Positions 19,303-28,662 of a stretch of 64,000 nt of DNA are shown here, in pieces (within the stretch, counting starts at the first letter, position 1; every line of letters starts with the position of its first letter). The notes beneath the pieces were generated by a model. The model ran no database searches, had not been told where the DNA came from, and was given only the letters and a program-made list of their open reading frames with translations. A program made the translations under genes and the position numbers. This DNA comes from Roseburia sp. (GTDB lineage: Bacteria > Bacillota > Clostridia > Lachnospirales > Lachnospiraceae): assembly GCA_017937095.1 (NCBI GenBank), contig JAGBEG010000017.1, positions 289,866 through 353,865 on the forward strand, in the 5' to 3' direction.

Positions 19303-20349
19303 ATGGAGAAGAAATTTTTCGGCACAACAAAGGAAGGCGCGAAAGTCACGGAATATACGATGGAGAACGCGAGCGGCATGTGCGTTTCCGTCATTGACTT
19401 AGGCGCGACGATTACCTCTGTCAAGGTAAAGGGCAATGGCGGCAAGCTCTACGACGTCGTGCTCGGCTATGACAATCCGGTGGACTATCAGAACCACACC
19501 TACTATTTCGGTGCGGCGATCGGGAGAAATGCAAACCGCATCGACCATGCGAAGATCACATTGGACGGCAGATCATTTGCACTTGAGGCGAATGATAATG
19601 AGAACAATCTGCACAGCGGCACAAACGGGTTTCACGCCATGCTCTGGGAGGTCGAAAGAGAAGAGCCGCAGAGTATTACCTTCTGCTGCCTAAGCCGCGA
19701 CGGTGAGCAGGATTTTCCGGGCAATATGACGGCGAAGGTGACGTATACGCTGACGGATGAGGATGAGCTTGTCATTGCATACGAGGCGGTATCCGACCAG
19801 ACGACAGTTGCCAATTTTACGAACCACAGCTATTTTAATCTGGACGGTCATACGTCCGGCAGCGTGGAGGAGCAGGAGCTTGAGATACTGGCGTCCTATT
19901 ATACGCCGGTCATCGACAGCAAGGCGATCCCGACCGGCGAGATTGTGTCGGTGGCGGGCACGCCGATGGATTTCCGTGAGATGAAGAAGATCGGAGCGGA
20001 AATCGGGGCGGATTTCGACCAGCTTATCTATGCGGGCGGGTACGACCATAATTATGTTCTCGACAAGGCGGATGGGTCGATGCAGCTTGCGGCGCGTGCG
20101 CGGGCGGTGCATTCCGGTATCTGCATGGATGTATACACAGACTGTGTGGGGATTCAGTTCTATGCAGGCAATTTTGTGGAGAATCACACGGGAAAGGAAG
20201 GCGCGTCATATGGTTTCCGGCATGGTTTTTGTCTGGAAACGCAGTATTTCCCGAATGCAGTCAATGAGAAGAATTTTAAAGCGCCGCTCTTAAGACCGGG
20301 CGAGACTTACCGGTCGAAGACAAAATATTGTTTTAAGTGCGTGGAATAA
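19303..20349 (+). CDS. galM: aldose 1-epimerase (mutarotase)
   Basis: This 348-residue beta-sandwich protein has a histidine in NNLHSGTNGFH, the catalytic base histidine in NFTNHSYFNLDG, and the conserved glutamate in GFCLETQYFPNAVN. GalM proteins interconvert alpha and beta anomers of aldoses; here the likely role is to supply the anomer used by AraA or released by the importer or GH27 enzyme. The ATG at 19303 follows GGGAGAGGGC. It is the last gene of the catabolic run before a strong terminator. Confidence 0.92.
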   Translation: MEKKFFGTTKEGAKVTEYTMENASGMCVSVIDLGATITSVKVKGNGGKLYDVVLGYDNPVDYQNHTYYFGAAIGRNANRIDHAKITLDGRSFALEANDNENNLHSGTNGFHAMLWEVEREEPQSITFCCLSRDGEQDFPGNMTAKVTYTLTDEDELVIAYEAVSDQTTVANFTNHSYFNLDGHTSGSVEEQELEILASYYTPVIDSKAIPTGEIVSVAGTPMDFREMKKIGAEIGADFDQLIYAGGYDHNYVLDKADGSMQLAARARAVHSGICMDVYTDCVGIQFYAGNFVENHTGKEGASYGFRHGFCLETQYFPNAVNEKNFKAPLLRPGETYRSKTKYCFKCVE

Positions 20350-20355
20350 GAGGCA

Positions 20356-20398
20356 GCCGTACAGCAGCAGAAGAAGAATGCTGCTGTACGGCATTTTT
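20356..20398 (+). terminator. Rho-independent terminator of the pentose catabolic operon
   Basis: GCCGTACAGCAGC (20356-20368) pairs perfectly with GCTGCTGTACGGC (20380-20392), followed by ATTTTT. Confidence 0.93.
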
Positions 20399-20436
20399 GG
20401 ATTCGTGGGAAAAGAAAGAAGTTGGGGGAAGCAGTG

Positions 20437-22104
20437 ATGAGCAGGATGAAAGTGTTTATTGTAGAGGACGAGGTCGTGATCCGGGAAGCGATTCACAGGA
20501 TGATTCCGTGGGATGAGTATGGATTTGCGTTCTGCGGAGAAGCGTCGGACGGTGAGATGGCGCTGCCGCTCATCCGAAGTGAGAAACCGGATCTGATTTT
20601 AACGGATATCAAGATGCCCTTTATGGACGGTCTGACTTTTGCGAAGCTTGTCAAAAAGGAGATGCCGGAGACAAAGATCGTGATCATCAGCGGATATGAT
20701 GATTTTACATATGCGCAGCAGGCGATTACGCTCGGAATCGAATGTTATCTCTTAAAGCCGGTGTCGAAGGGAAAGCTCCTTGAGGTCTTAGGCGGAATAC
20801 GGGAAAAATACGAGAAGGATAACGCGCAGAAGAGCTATTATGAGACGTTCCAGCGTGAGATCAGGGAGTACGAGAAAAATTCGCGCCGGGATTTCTTTGA
20901 GGCGCTGGTGGGCGGCGGTCCCAATGGGCGGAACCGTTATGAATGGGCGGAGCAGCTTGGCATTGATATTTTAGCGGGCGCATACAATATCGTGCTTTTT
21001 ACGATGGAGGATAACAACGCGGGCAGCGAGGGATATTCCGACGAGAAGGCAAAGATACTCGAGCGGATCGAGGGCTATTTTGCGGAGCATACGGCGTATC
21101 TGCTCTTCCGCAACCAGATGTTCAGCTATGCGGTCATCGTGAAGGGCGAGCCGGATTCCATAGAGGCGAAAACGGCGGAGTGCGTGAATGCGCTAGGCGG
21201 GATGCTGCAGCAGAAGGGAACGAAGGACGATTATTTTATCTGTACCGGAAAGCCGGTGGAGAGGCTTTCCATGTTGAAGGAAAGCTATCAGGCGGCAGGA
21301 CATGCATTTGCGCTCCGCTATATTGAGAATAAGAATATCGTCTATTACGGGGCAAAGATGGACGTAAAAGGAGAAGAAGCGTGCGAGCTTGATATCAGCA
21401 GCATCGACACGAACGTGATGGATGCTGAGGTTCTGTATAATTTTCTGTGGAATGCGCTTCCGGGCGAGGTGGAAGAATTTGCCGGAAATTATATGCGTAT
21501 GGTAGGACAGGAAGCGCTCCGCTCACAGATGTTCCGCCAGTACGTTGTGCTGTATGTGCATTTCTGCACGATGAATTTCATTCAGAAGCTGGGGATTGAT
21601 AAGGATAAGTTAAAGGAGAGCGGCATGCAGCCGGACGTGGGAAAGAGCGCGTCGTCAGAGGAGGTGCGGGAGAGTATCATTGCCTCTCTTACCTTTGGAA
21701 TCACGCTTCGGGATGAGAGCGCAAAGAGCCGGTACAAGAGCGTGATCCAGACGGCGCTTCGTTTTATACAGGAGCACTATACGGATGATTCCTTATCCTT
21801 AAACCAGGTCGCCCGTGCGGCGAACGTGAGTACAAATCATTTCTCGGCGCTTTTTGGACAGGAGATGGGGGAGACCTTTATCGAATATCTGACCGGACTT
21901 CGGATGAAACGCGCCAAGGAGCTGCTTAGAAGTACGGATATGCGTTCCGGTGAGATTGCGCTGGAAGTAGGGTATAAGGATCCGCACTATTTCAGTTTCC
22001 TGTTCAAGAAGACCTGCGGATGCACGGCAAGCGAGTACCGGAAGGGAATATCGGGGGCTGGTGAGCGTACGGCGGAAAGGAACGATGCGGATGAGCCGAA
22101 CTAG
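20437..22104 (+). CDS. YesN-type response regulator with AraC DNA-binding domain
   Basis: This 555-residue protein has an N-terminal receiver domain (acidic pocket VEDE, phospho-acceptor Asp in LILTDIKMPFMDG, lysine in YLLKPVSKGKL). A middle region of ~300 residues without a recognised domain follows, then a C-terminal AraC/XylS double helix-turn-helix (SLNQVARAANVSTNHFSALFGQEMGETFIEYL, then SGEIALEVGYKDPHYFSFLFKK). It pairs with the histidine kinase encoded next (20-bp overlap). Such pairs usually control the adjacent sugar importer, here the YtfQ-like system. Start at ATG 20437 after GGGGGAAG; a TTG at 20422 is less likely. Confidence 0.92.
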   Translation: MSRMKVFIVEDEVVIREAIHRMIPWDEYGFAFCGEASDGEMALPLIRSEKPDLILTDIKMPFMDGLTFAKLVKKEMPETKIVIISGYDDFTYAQQAITLGIECYLLKPVSKGKLLEVLGGIREKYEKDNAQKSYYETFQREIREYEKNSRRDFFEALVGGGPNGRNRYEWAEQLGIDILAGAYNIVLFTMEDNNAGSEGYSDEKAKILERIEGYFAEHTAYLLFRNQMFSYAVIVKGEPDSIEAKTAECVNALGGMLQQKGTKDDYFICTGKPVERLSMLKESYQAAGHAFALRYIENKNIVYYGAKMDVKGEEACELDISSIDTNVMDAEVLYNFLWNALPGEVEEFAGNYMRMVGQEALRSQMFRQYVVLYVHFCTMNFIQKLGIDKDKLKESGMQPDVGKSASSEEVRESIIASLTFGITLRDESAKSRYKSVIQTALRFIQEHYTDDSLSLNQVARAANVSTNHFSALFGQEMGETFIEYLTGLRMKRAKELLRSTDMRSGEIALEVGYKDPHYFSFLFKKTCGCTASEYRKGISGAGERTAERNDADEPN

Positions 22105-23533
22105 AGAGAGAACCGGAGAAAAGAACAGACCTGCAGGCGGCATCAATGCCAAGCTGCGCCGCATCATACTTACCATGCTTACGCCGCTGATTTTCTGTAT
22201 CATCGTGCTGCTTGTCATTCTGGGCTTTTACGCGGGAAAGTATCAGCAGATTACGAAGAATGTGTCCGTAGGGAGTGAGTTCAACATCCGCTTTAAGGAA
22301 GATATCGATCTGGATATGTATTATTACGCGGTGGGGAGCCGTTATCAGGAGGAACTTCCCATCGAGGAGGTCGATTCTGCGATTACATTGGCGGAGTCGC
22401 TCAAAGAGACGACCTACCGGGAGGAGAGCAGACTGGTCATCCAGAATGTCATCGATTATTGTGAGAATCTCAAAGAGAAAATGTATGAACTCGAGAAAAC
22501 GCCGGATTACGATGGCAGAATGCGCCAGCTCAACAATAATATCTACGTGCTGACGGCGCTGATCCAGAATAAGATGATGGATTATATTTACTATGAGGCG
22601 GGATATATGGCGACAATCGAGCGTGAAATGCTTCAGAATATACGCATTGTTATTCTGCTTGCAGGGATATTTGTCAGCGTGGTGACGGTTCTTCTGTTAT
22701 CAAGGGTCATTGTATTCTCACGCGGAATCACAGAACCGATTCAGGGGTTGTGTGAGAATGTAAGGAAGGTCGGTCATGGGGAATTTGAGATTCCGCAGAT
22801 TGCGGCGAGTGATTATGAGATTCAGGAACTCAACGACGGCGTCCAGAGAATGGCAAAACGTATTTCGGCGCTTCTTTTGAGCGTGAAGGAGGAGGAAAAG
22901 CTTCAGCATAAGACGCAGCTTCAACTGCTGCAGTCGCAGATCAATCCTCATTTCCTTTATAATACCCTGGACACGATCGTGTGGCTGGTGGAATCGGAAA
23001 TGAACGACGAGGCGGTAAAGATGCTGGGAGATTTGTCGCTGTTTTTCCGCACCTCGCTTTCGAAGGGGGCGGATGTGATCTGTCTGGCGGATGAGGTTGC
23101 GCATACCAGAAGCTATATGGAGATTCAGCAGACGCGCTACCGCGATATTCTGGATTACAGTATCGAAGTACCGGACGCGCTTTCCGGCGTGATGCTTCCG
23201 AAGCTGACCTTACAGCCGCTGGCGGAGAATGCCATCTATCATGGGGCGAAGGAGAAGAGAGGCAGGAGCAGTATCAGAATCCGGGCAGAGCGTGAAGAGA
23301 GCGGGGATATCATACTTACGGTGGAGGACAGCGGAATCGGCATGAAGCCGGAGCGTCTTGCACAGATGAGAAAATCATTGAGCGGCGGGGAACGGGAAGG
23401 CTTTGGGCTCGCCGCGGTAAACGACCGCATCCGCCTGTATTTTGGCGAGGGCTACGGGCTTACGATTGAGTCCGAATACGGAAAGGGCACGCGCGTTGCT
23501 GTCCGCCTGTCGGAAAATATTGAACCGATATAA
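22085..23533 (+). CDS. YesM-type sensor histidine kinase
   Basis: This 482-residue membrane kinase has a transmembrane helix near residues 25-50, an extracytoplasmic sensor of ~140 residues, and a second helix near 185-205. A HAMP segment (SRGITEPIQGLCENVRKVGHGEF) follows, then the His_kinase motif QINPHFLYNTLDTIVWL with the phospho-accepting histidine, and a HATPase domain (PLAENAIYHGAK, VEDSGIGMK, GFGLAAVNDRIR). The start at 22085 follows AAAGGAACG inside the end of the regulator gene. It probably senses a sugar or the liganded binding protein and phosphorylates the YesN-type regulator. Confidence 0.92.
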   Translation: MRMSRTRERTGEKNRPAGGINAKLRRIILTMLTPLIFCIIVLLVILGFYAGKYQQITKNVSVGSEFNIRFKEDIDLDMYYYAVGSRYQEELPIEEVDSAITLAESLKETTYREESRLVIQNVIDYCENLKEKMYELEKTPDYDGRMRQLNNNIYVLTALIQNKMMDYIYYEAGYMATIEREMLQNIRIVILLAGIFVSVVTVLLLSRVIVFSRGITEPIQGLCENVRKVGHGEFEIPQIAASDYEIQELNDGVQRMAKRISALLLSVKEEEKLQHKTQLQLLQSQINPHFLYNTLDTIVWLVESEMNDEAVKMLGDLSLFFRTSLSKGADVICLADEVAHTRSYMEIQQTRYRDILDYSIEVPDALSGVMLPKLTLQPLAENAIYHGAKEKRGRSSIRIRAEREESGDIILTVEDSGIGMKPERLAQMRKSLSGGEREGFGLAAVNDRIRLYFGEGYGLTIESEYGKGTRVAVRLSENIEPI

Positions 23534-23673
23534 GAAAAAAACATACTTTTTTGTCCGGCGGGTCTTTTATGAGTAAAATATTAAAAGTAATTGGGAAGAA
23601 TCTCCATGGAAATGAGGGGGCAAAAAGCTATAATAATACTTGTAACAAACAACAACTAAAGGAGGATTTTACA

Positions 23674-24810
23674 ATGAAAAAGAAAGTACTGGCAGCATTT
23701 ATGGTAGCATGTATGTCGCTTGGCATGATGGCGTGCGGTGGTTCCGGGGATACCACAGCAGATGCGCCGGCAGCGGACGCGGGAACGGCGGATGCAGGTG
23801 CGGCGGGGACAGAGAGCGCACCGGCAGCAGATGCAGGAGCAGAAGACAGTGCAGCAGGCGGAACCATTACGATAGGTTTTTCACAGGTAGGTGCAGAGTC
23901 TGACTGGCGTACAGCGAACTCTGAGTCCATGAAGTCTACATTTTCCAAGGAGAACGGCTATGAACTGATCTTCGACGATGCACAGCAGAAGCAGGAGAAT
24001 CAGATTGCAGCGATCCGTAACTTTATCCAGCAGGAAGTTGATTATATCGTATTAGCACCGGTAACAGAGACCGGATGGGATGCCGTTTTACAGGAAGCAA
24101 AGGATGCGGGAATCCCGGTTATCATCGTTGACCGTATGGTAGAGGTATCGGATGACAGCTTATTTACCGCATGGGTTGGTTCGAACTTCCAGTTAGAGGG
24201 CGAGAAAGCGGCAGCATGGCTGGATGCTTACCTGACAGCGGCAGGACGCGGCGAGGAAGAAATCAATATCGTTGACATTCAGGGAACCATCGGAGCATCC
24301 GCTCAGATCGGACGTACTAACGGTCTTCAGGCAGCCGTTGACGCGCATGACAACTGGACGCTGCTTGCAGCAGAGACAGGTGAGTTCACACAGGCAAAAG
24401 GACAGGAGGTCATGGAGTCCCTGCTAAAGCAGTACGGCGATCAGATCGACGTTGTATACTGTGAGAACGATAACGAGGCGTTCGGTGCGATCGATGCGAT
24501 TGAGCAGGCAGGTTATACCGTAGGTCTTGACGGAGATATGATCGTAATGTCCTTCGACTCCACGAATGCAGGTCTGACCGATGTATTAAACACCAAGATT
24601 TCCTGCAATACCGAGTGTAACCCGCTGCACGGACCGCGTGTAGCAGATATCATCCAGAAGCTTGAGGCTGGCGGAGAGGTAGAGAAAGAGCAGTATGTTG
24701 ATGAGGAAATCTTTGCGGTAGACGGAACCGTAGCAACGGTAAATGTAGATGGCGTTGACTATGAAGTTACCGTTGTAACGCAGGATGTCATTGACGCCCG
24801 TGCATATTAA
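23674..24810 (+). CDS. YtfQ-like sugar-binding lipoprotein of an ABC importer
   Basis: This 378-residue protein has a lipoprotein signal peptide (MKKKVLAAF...LGMMAC, lipobox cysteine near residue 22). An Ala/Gly/Asp/Thr-rich tether of ~45 residues follows, then a type I periplasmic-binding fold: IGFSQVGAESDWRTANSES, QKQENQIAAIRNFIQQ, VLAPVTETGWD, IIVDRMVEV, IQGTIGASAQIGRTNGLQ, FTQAKGQEVMESLL. These blocks closely track E. coli YtfQ, the galactofuranose-binding protein. With arabinose genes alongside, arabinofuranose or another five-membered sugar is a reasonable alternative ligand (inference). A strong AAAGGAGG precedes the start, and a TATAAT box lies at 23629. Confidence 0.93.
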   Translation: MKKKVLAAFMVACMSLGMMACGGSGDTTADAPAADAGTADAGAAGTESAPAADAGAEDSAAGGTITIGFSQVGAESDWRTANSESMKSTFSKENGYELIFDDAQQKQENQIAAIRNFIQQEVDYIVLAPVTETGWDAVLQEAKDAGIPVIIVDRMVEVSDDSLFTAWVGSNFQLEGEKAAAWLDAYLTAAGRGEEEINIVDIQGTIGASAQIGRTNGLQAAVDAHDNWTLLAAETGEFTQAKGQEVMESLLKQYGDQIDVVYCENDNEAFGAIDAIEQAGYTVGLDGDMIVMSFDSTNAGLTDVLNTKISCNTECNPLHGPRVADIIQKLEAGGEVEKEQYVDEEIFAVDGTVATVNVDGVDYEVTVVTQDVIDARAY

Positions 24811-24852
24811 TCAATAAGGGGCACTCCGCGCGAGTGTATATAGAAGAAGTGG

Positions 24853-24904
24853 AATGGCGTGATATGGAAAACCAGCCGGATTTTACTGTATCACGCCATT
24901 TTTG
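24853..24904 (+). terminator. attenuator-like hairpin between binding protein and ATPase genes
   Basis: AATGGCGTGATA (24853-24864) pairs perfectly with TATCACGCCATT (24889-24900), followed by TTTTG. A leaky terminator here would let the binding-protein message exceed that of the membrane components, a common design in sugar ABC operons. Confidence 0.75.
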
Positions 24905-24942
24905 ACGAAAAAGGCAGAAGCAGGAAAGCAGGTGAAGGCAGG

Positions 24943-26460
24943 ATGGAATCCAAAGTTGTATTATCCATGAAGGACATCAGTAAGACATTTCCGGGCGTAA
25001 AGGCGCTCTCCCATGTAGATTTTATGCTGCGCGAAGGGGAAGTGCACGCGCTGATGGGGGAGAACGGAGCGGGAAAATCGACGCTGATCAAGGTTCTCAC
25101 AGGTGTCTATGAATTTGATTCGGGAGAGGTCACGATGAGTGGAAAGAGTATCGTCAACCATTCTCCGCAGGACGCACAGGAAAACGGTATCAGCACCGTA
25201 TATCAGGAGGTCAATCTGTGCCCGAATCTGACGGTTGCGGAGAATCTCTTCATTGGCAGGGAACCGCGCAGATTCGGTATGATTGACTGGAAAACAATGA
25301 ATAAAAAGGCGGCAGAGCTTTTGAAATCCTTAAATATCGAGGTGGAGCCGACTGGCATGTTAGAGGAATGCTCCATTGCAATCCAGCAGATGATCGCGAT
25401 TGCGAGAGCCGTGGACATGGAGTGTAAGGTACTCATTTTGGATGAGCCGACCTCCTCACTAGACGATGAGGAAGTAAAGAAATTATTCGGACTGATGCGG
25501 CGCTTAAAGGATAAGGGCGTCGGAATCATATTTGTCACGCATTTCTTGGAGCAGGTATATGAAATATGCGACAGAATCACCGTGCTTCGAAACGGTGAGC
25601 TCGTAGGGGAGTATGAGACGGAGAGCCTGCCGCGCGTCATGCTGGTCGCGAAAATGATGGGGAAGGATTTTGATGATCTTGCGGATATCAAGAGCGAAAG
25701 AACCGGAGGCATTGACGCAAAAGAGACGTTGATCGAGGCAAAGGGATTAGGGCATCAGGGAACGATCAGACCGTTTGACATTGCGATCCACAAGGGCGAG
25801 GTGGTAGGTCTTGCGGGACTTCTCGGTTCAGGCCGTTCCGAGCTGGTGCGTACGATTTACGGTGCGGATAAGCCGGACTGCGGAACGCTTAAGGTAAAGG
25901 GACAGGAAGTAAAAATCGGTACGCCGCTTGAGGCGATGAAGCTCGGTATGGCGTATCTGCCGGAGGACCGCAAGAAGGAGGGAATCATTGCAGACCTCTC
26001 TGTGCGGGAGAATATCATTATCGCATTGCAGGCAAAACGCGGCATGTTAAAGCCGATGAGCAGGAAAGAGATGGAGGAGGCGGCGGATAAGTATATCGAT
26101 ATGCTGCAGATTAAGACGGCAAGCCGTGAGACGCCGATCAAGAGCCTTTCCGGAGGAAACCAGCAGAAGGTCATCATCGGAAGATGGCTTCTGACAAATC
26201 CGGATTTTCTGATCCTCGACGAGCCGACGCGGGGAATCGACATCGGAACCAAGACCGAGATTCAGAAGCTGGTGTTAAAGCTTGCGGATGAGGGCAAATC
26301 CATTGTGTTTATTTCCTCCGAGGTGGAGGAGATGCTCCGCACCTGTTCCACGCTTCACATCTTAAGAGATGGAAAGAAGGTTGGAGAGATTACCGGGGAT
26401 GAGCTGAAGCAGGAGAAGATCATGGAGACAATTGCAGGAGGTGAAGAAAGCCATGGCTAA
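24943..26460 (+). CDS. sugar ABC importer ATPase with two nucleotide-binding domains (YtfR-like)
   Basis: This 505-residue protein is a tandem ABC ATPase of the MglA/RbsA/YtfR type. The first domain has Walker A GENGAGKST and Walker B VLILDEPTSSLD; its signature region (EECSIAIQQMIAIARA) is degenerate relative to LSGGQ. The second domain has the modified GLLGSGRSEL in place of Walker A, signature LSGGNQQKV and LILDEPTRGID. It energises uptake through the two permeases that follow, the first of which overlaps it by 8 bp. The start at 24943 after AAGGCAGG gives the family N-terminus; the open frame back to 24859 crosses the attenuator hairpin. Confidence 0.94.
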   Translation: MESKVVLSMKDISKTFPGVKALSHVDFMLREGEVHALMGENGAGKSTLIKVLTGVYEFDSGEVTMSGKSIVNHSPQDAQENGISTVYQEVNLCPNLTVAENLFIGREPRRFGMIDWKTMNKKAAELLKSLNIEVEPTGMLEECSIAIQQMIAIARAVDMECKVLILDEPTSSLDDEEVKKLFGLMRRLKDKGVGIIFVTHFLEQVYEICDRITVLRNGELVGEYETESLPRVMLVAKMMGKDFDDLADIKSERTGGIDAKETLIEAKGLGHQGTIRPFDIAIHKGEVVGLAGLLGSGRSELVRTIYGADKPDCGTLKVKGQEVKIGTPLEAMKLGMAYLPEDRKKEGIIADLSVRENIIIALQAKRGMLKPMSRKEMEEAADKYIDMLQIKTASRETPIKSLSGGNQQKVIIGRWLLTNPDFLILDEPTRGIDIGTKTEIQKLVLKLADEGKSIVFISSEVEEMLRTCSTLHILRDGKKVGEITGDELKQEKIMETIAGGEESHG

Positions 26461-27520
26461 GACGGGATTTGATATAAGAAAAATTACGGGGAATCGCTTA
26501 TTCATGCCGCTTGTGTGTCTTGCAGCCGTGCTGATCGTAGGCGGAATCTTCGTTCCGGATTTTTTTGCGGTATCCATTAACAACAATGTGCTGTACGGAT
26601 ATCCGGTTGATATTGTAAACAGAGCATCCGAGGTTGTCATTCTGGCAATTGGAATGACGCTTGTGACGGCGGCATCCGGCGGACAGGATATCAGTGTCGG
26701 GGCGGTGATGGCGGTCGCAGCGGCAGTCTGCTGCCAGATTCTTTCCGGCGGGGAGACTTCGGTAAATGAATTTGCGAATCCTCTGGCGCTGGCAATTATT
26801 GCGGCGTTGATCGCAGCGACACTCTGCGGCGCATTCAATGGGTTCCTTGTGGCGAAGCTGAATATCCAGCCGATGGTAGCGACTCTGATTCTGTTTACCG
26901 CAGGACGCGGTATCGCGCAGCTCGTGACAAAGGGACAGATTACATACATCCGTGTAGAATCCTACAAGGTAATGGGCGGCTTCATCGGGAAGTGCCCGGT
27001 TCCGACTCCGGTATTCTTCGCGATTGCAGCGGTAGCGCTTGCATTTCTTGTACTGAAAAAGACGGCGCTCGGACTCTATATCGAGAGTGTCGGCATCAAT
27101 GGCGCGGCGTCGAGACTGATCGGTCTTAATTCGACGATGATCAAGTTCCTGACCTATGTGATCTGCGGTCTTCTGGCAGGTGTTGCGGGTATTGTGGCGT
27201 CCAGCCGTATTTACTCCGCAGATGCAAACAATATCGGTCTGAATCTTGAAATGGATGCCATCCTTGCGGTGGCGTTAGGCGGCAATGCGCTCGGCGGCGG
27301 TAAATTCTCCCTGATGGGTTCTGTCATCGGCGCTTATACGATTCAGGCGCTCACGACGACGCTTTATGCGTTCCGCGTTTCCTCGGACAGACTTCCGGTA
27401 TATAAGGCGATTGTAGTTATTGTTATCGTTATTATCCAGAGCCCGGCGTTTCACAGATTTATGGCGGAGCAGAAAGCGAAGCGCGCAGCAAAAAATCAGG
27501 TAGCGGAAGGTGGTAACTAA
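26453..27520 (+). CDS. sugar ABC importer permease 1 (YtfT-like)
   Basis: This 355-residue membrane protein of the BPD_transp_2 family has about ten helices. Conserved blocks are VILAIGMTLVTAASGGQDISVGAVMAV, LCGAFNGFLVAKLNIQPMVATL and the cytoplasmic coupling region VGINGAASRLIGLN, then the helix block DAILAVALGGNALGGGKFSLMGSVIGAYTIQAL. It begins at 26453 after AGGAGGTGAAG inside the ATPase gene and is followed one base later by the second permease. Two different permeases plus a double ATPase match E. coli YtfQRT-YjfF. Confidence 0.93.
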   Translation: MAKTGFDIRKITGNRLFMPLVCLAAVLIVGGIFVPDFFAVSINNNVLYGYPVDIVNRASEVVILAIGMTLVTAASGGQDISVGAVMAVAAAVCCQILSGGETSVNEFANPLALAIIAALIAATLCGAFNGFLVAKLNIQPMVATLILFTAGRGIAQLVTKGQITYIRVESYKVMGGFIGKCPVPTPVFFAIAAVALAFLVLKKTALGLYIESVGINGAASRLIGLNSTMIKFLTYVICGLLAGVAGIVASSRIYSADANNIGLNLEMDAILAVALGGNALGGGKFSLMGSVIGAYTIQALTTTLYAFRVSSDRLPVYKAIVVIVIVIIQSPAFHRFMAEQKAKRAAKNQVAEGGN

Positions 27521-27521
27521 G

Positions 27522-28541
27522 ATGAAGAGAACGAAGAAAATAAACAGTAATACATTCCTTCTGATGATTACCATCGTGTTATTTGCGGTAATGTACATCG
27601 CAGGAATGATCATTTTCCGGGAGAACGGTTTTGCGAAGCCGCAGATGTTTTTGAATCTGTTTATCTCCAATGCGGGACTCATTGTCATCGCGTGCGGTAT
27701 GACGATTGTCATGATTACTGGAGGCATTGATATTTCCGTCGGTTCAGTTACAGCCCTTGTCTGCATGGTAATGGCATATGCAATGGAAAATAAGGGCATG
27801 AATGCCTACGTCGCGGTTGTGATAGCGCTTGCCATCGGTACGCTGTACGGAATCGTGCAGGGGTATCTGGTAGCTTACCTTGAAATTCAGCCGTTTATCG
27901 TAACGCTTGCCGGCATGTTCTTTGGCAGGGGCATGACGGCGGTCGTAAGCACCGACATGATCGCTATCACGAATGAGACGTTCATGGCATGGGCAAAATG
28001 CAAAATTATGATGCCGTTCGGCTCCTACAATAAGAACGGCGAATTTCAGCAGGCGTATATCTATCCGACGGTCGTGATCGCCCTTGTGGTTGTCATAGTG
28101 ATTTCAATCGTGCTCAAATATTCCAAGTTCGGAAGAAAGCTTTACGCGATCGGCGGAAATGCGCAGAGCGCCCTTATGATGGGACTTGATGTAAAAAAGA
28201 CCAAGATGCAGGCGTATGTATTGGACGGTTTCCTTGCCGGACTCGGCGGCTTCCTGTTCTGCTTAAATAGCTGCGCAGGCTTCGTTGAGCAGGCGAAGGG
28301 GCTTGAGATGGATGCGATTTCCGCAGCCGTTATCGGCGGAACGCTTTTAAGCGGCGGTGTTGGAACAGTCATCGGTTCGCTCTTTGGCGTCCTGATCAAG
28401 GGTACGATTACGAGCCTTATCACGACGCAGGGAACGCTTTCAAGCTGGTGGGTTCGTATCACGCTTTCTGCATTGCTCTGCTTCTTCATCGTATTGCAGG
28501 CAGTGATCGCTTCTATTAAGAAAAAACAGGCGAAGAATTAA
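27522..28541 (+). CDS. sugar ABC importer permease 2 (YjfF-like)
   Basis: This 339-residue membrane protein of the BPD_transp_2 family has IVIACGMTIVMITGGIDISVGSVTALV, a YLVAYLEIQPFIVTLAGMFFGRG block, YAIGGNAQSALMMGLDV and the C-terminal DAISAAVIGGTLLSGGVGTVIGSLFG block. It forms the channel with permease 1. An in-frame GTG exists at 27510, but the ATG at 27522 after GGAAGGTGG is preferred. It is the last gene of the importer operon; a hairpin terminator follows at 28588. Confidence 0.93.
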   Translation: MKRTKKINSNTFLLMITIVLFAVMYIAGMIIFRENGFAKPQMFLNLFISNAGLIVIACGMTIVMITGGIDISVGSVTALVCMVMAYAMENKGMNAYVAVVIALAIGTLYGIVQGYLVAYLEIQPFIVTLAGMFFGRGMTAVVSTDMIAITNETFMAWAKCKIMMPFGSYNKNGEFQQAYIYPTVVIALVVVIVISIVLKYSKFGRKLYAIGGNAQSALMMGLDVKKTKMQAYVLDGFLAGLGGFLFCLNSCAGFVEQAKGLEMDAISAAVIGGTLLSGGVGTVIGSLFGVLIKGTITSLITTQGTLSSWWVRITLSALLCFFIVLQAVIASIKKKQAKN

Positions 28542-28587
28542 ATCATACGGTTTGATACGTCAGAAATGATGCGTTGATAACAGGAAA

Positions 28588-28630
28588 AACCCCGGGCGAC
28601 GAATATGGTCAGTCAACCGGGGTTCTTCTT
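28588..28630 (+). terminator. bidirectional terminator
   Basis: AACCCCGG (28588-28595) pairs with CCGGGGTT (28617-28624). On the plus strand it is followed by CTTCTT. On the minus strand it is followed by TTTTTC, a better terminator, serving the small convergent gene at 28663. Confidence 0.8.
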
Positions 28631-28662
28631 ATGTGTTTTTTGGTAATTCTCATAAAACCTCT

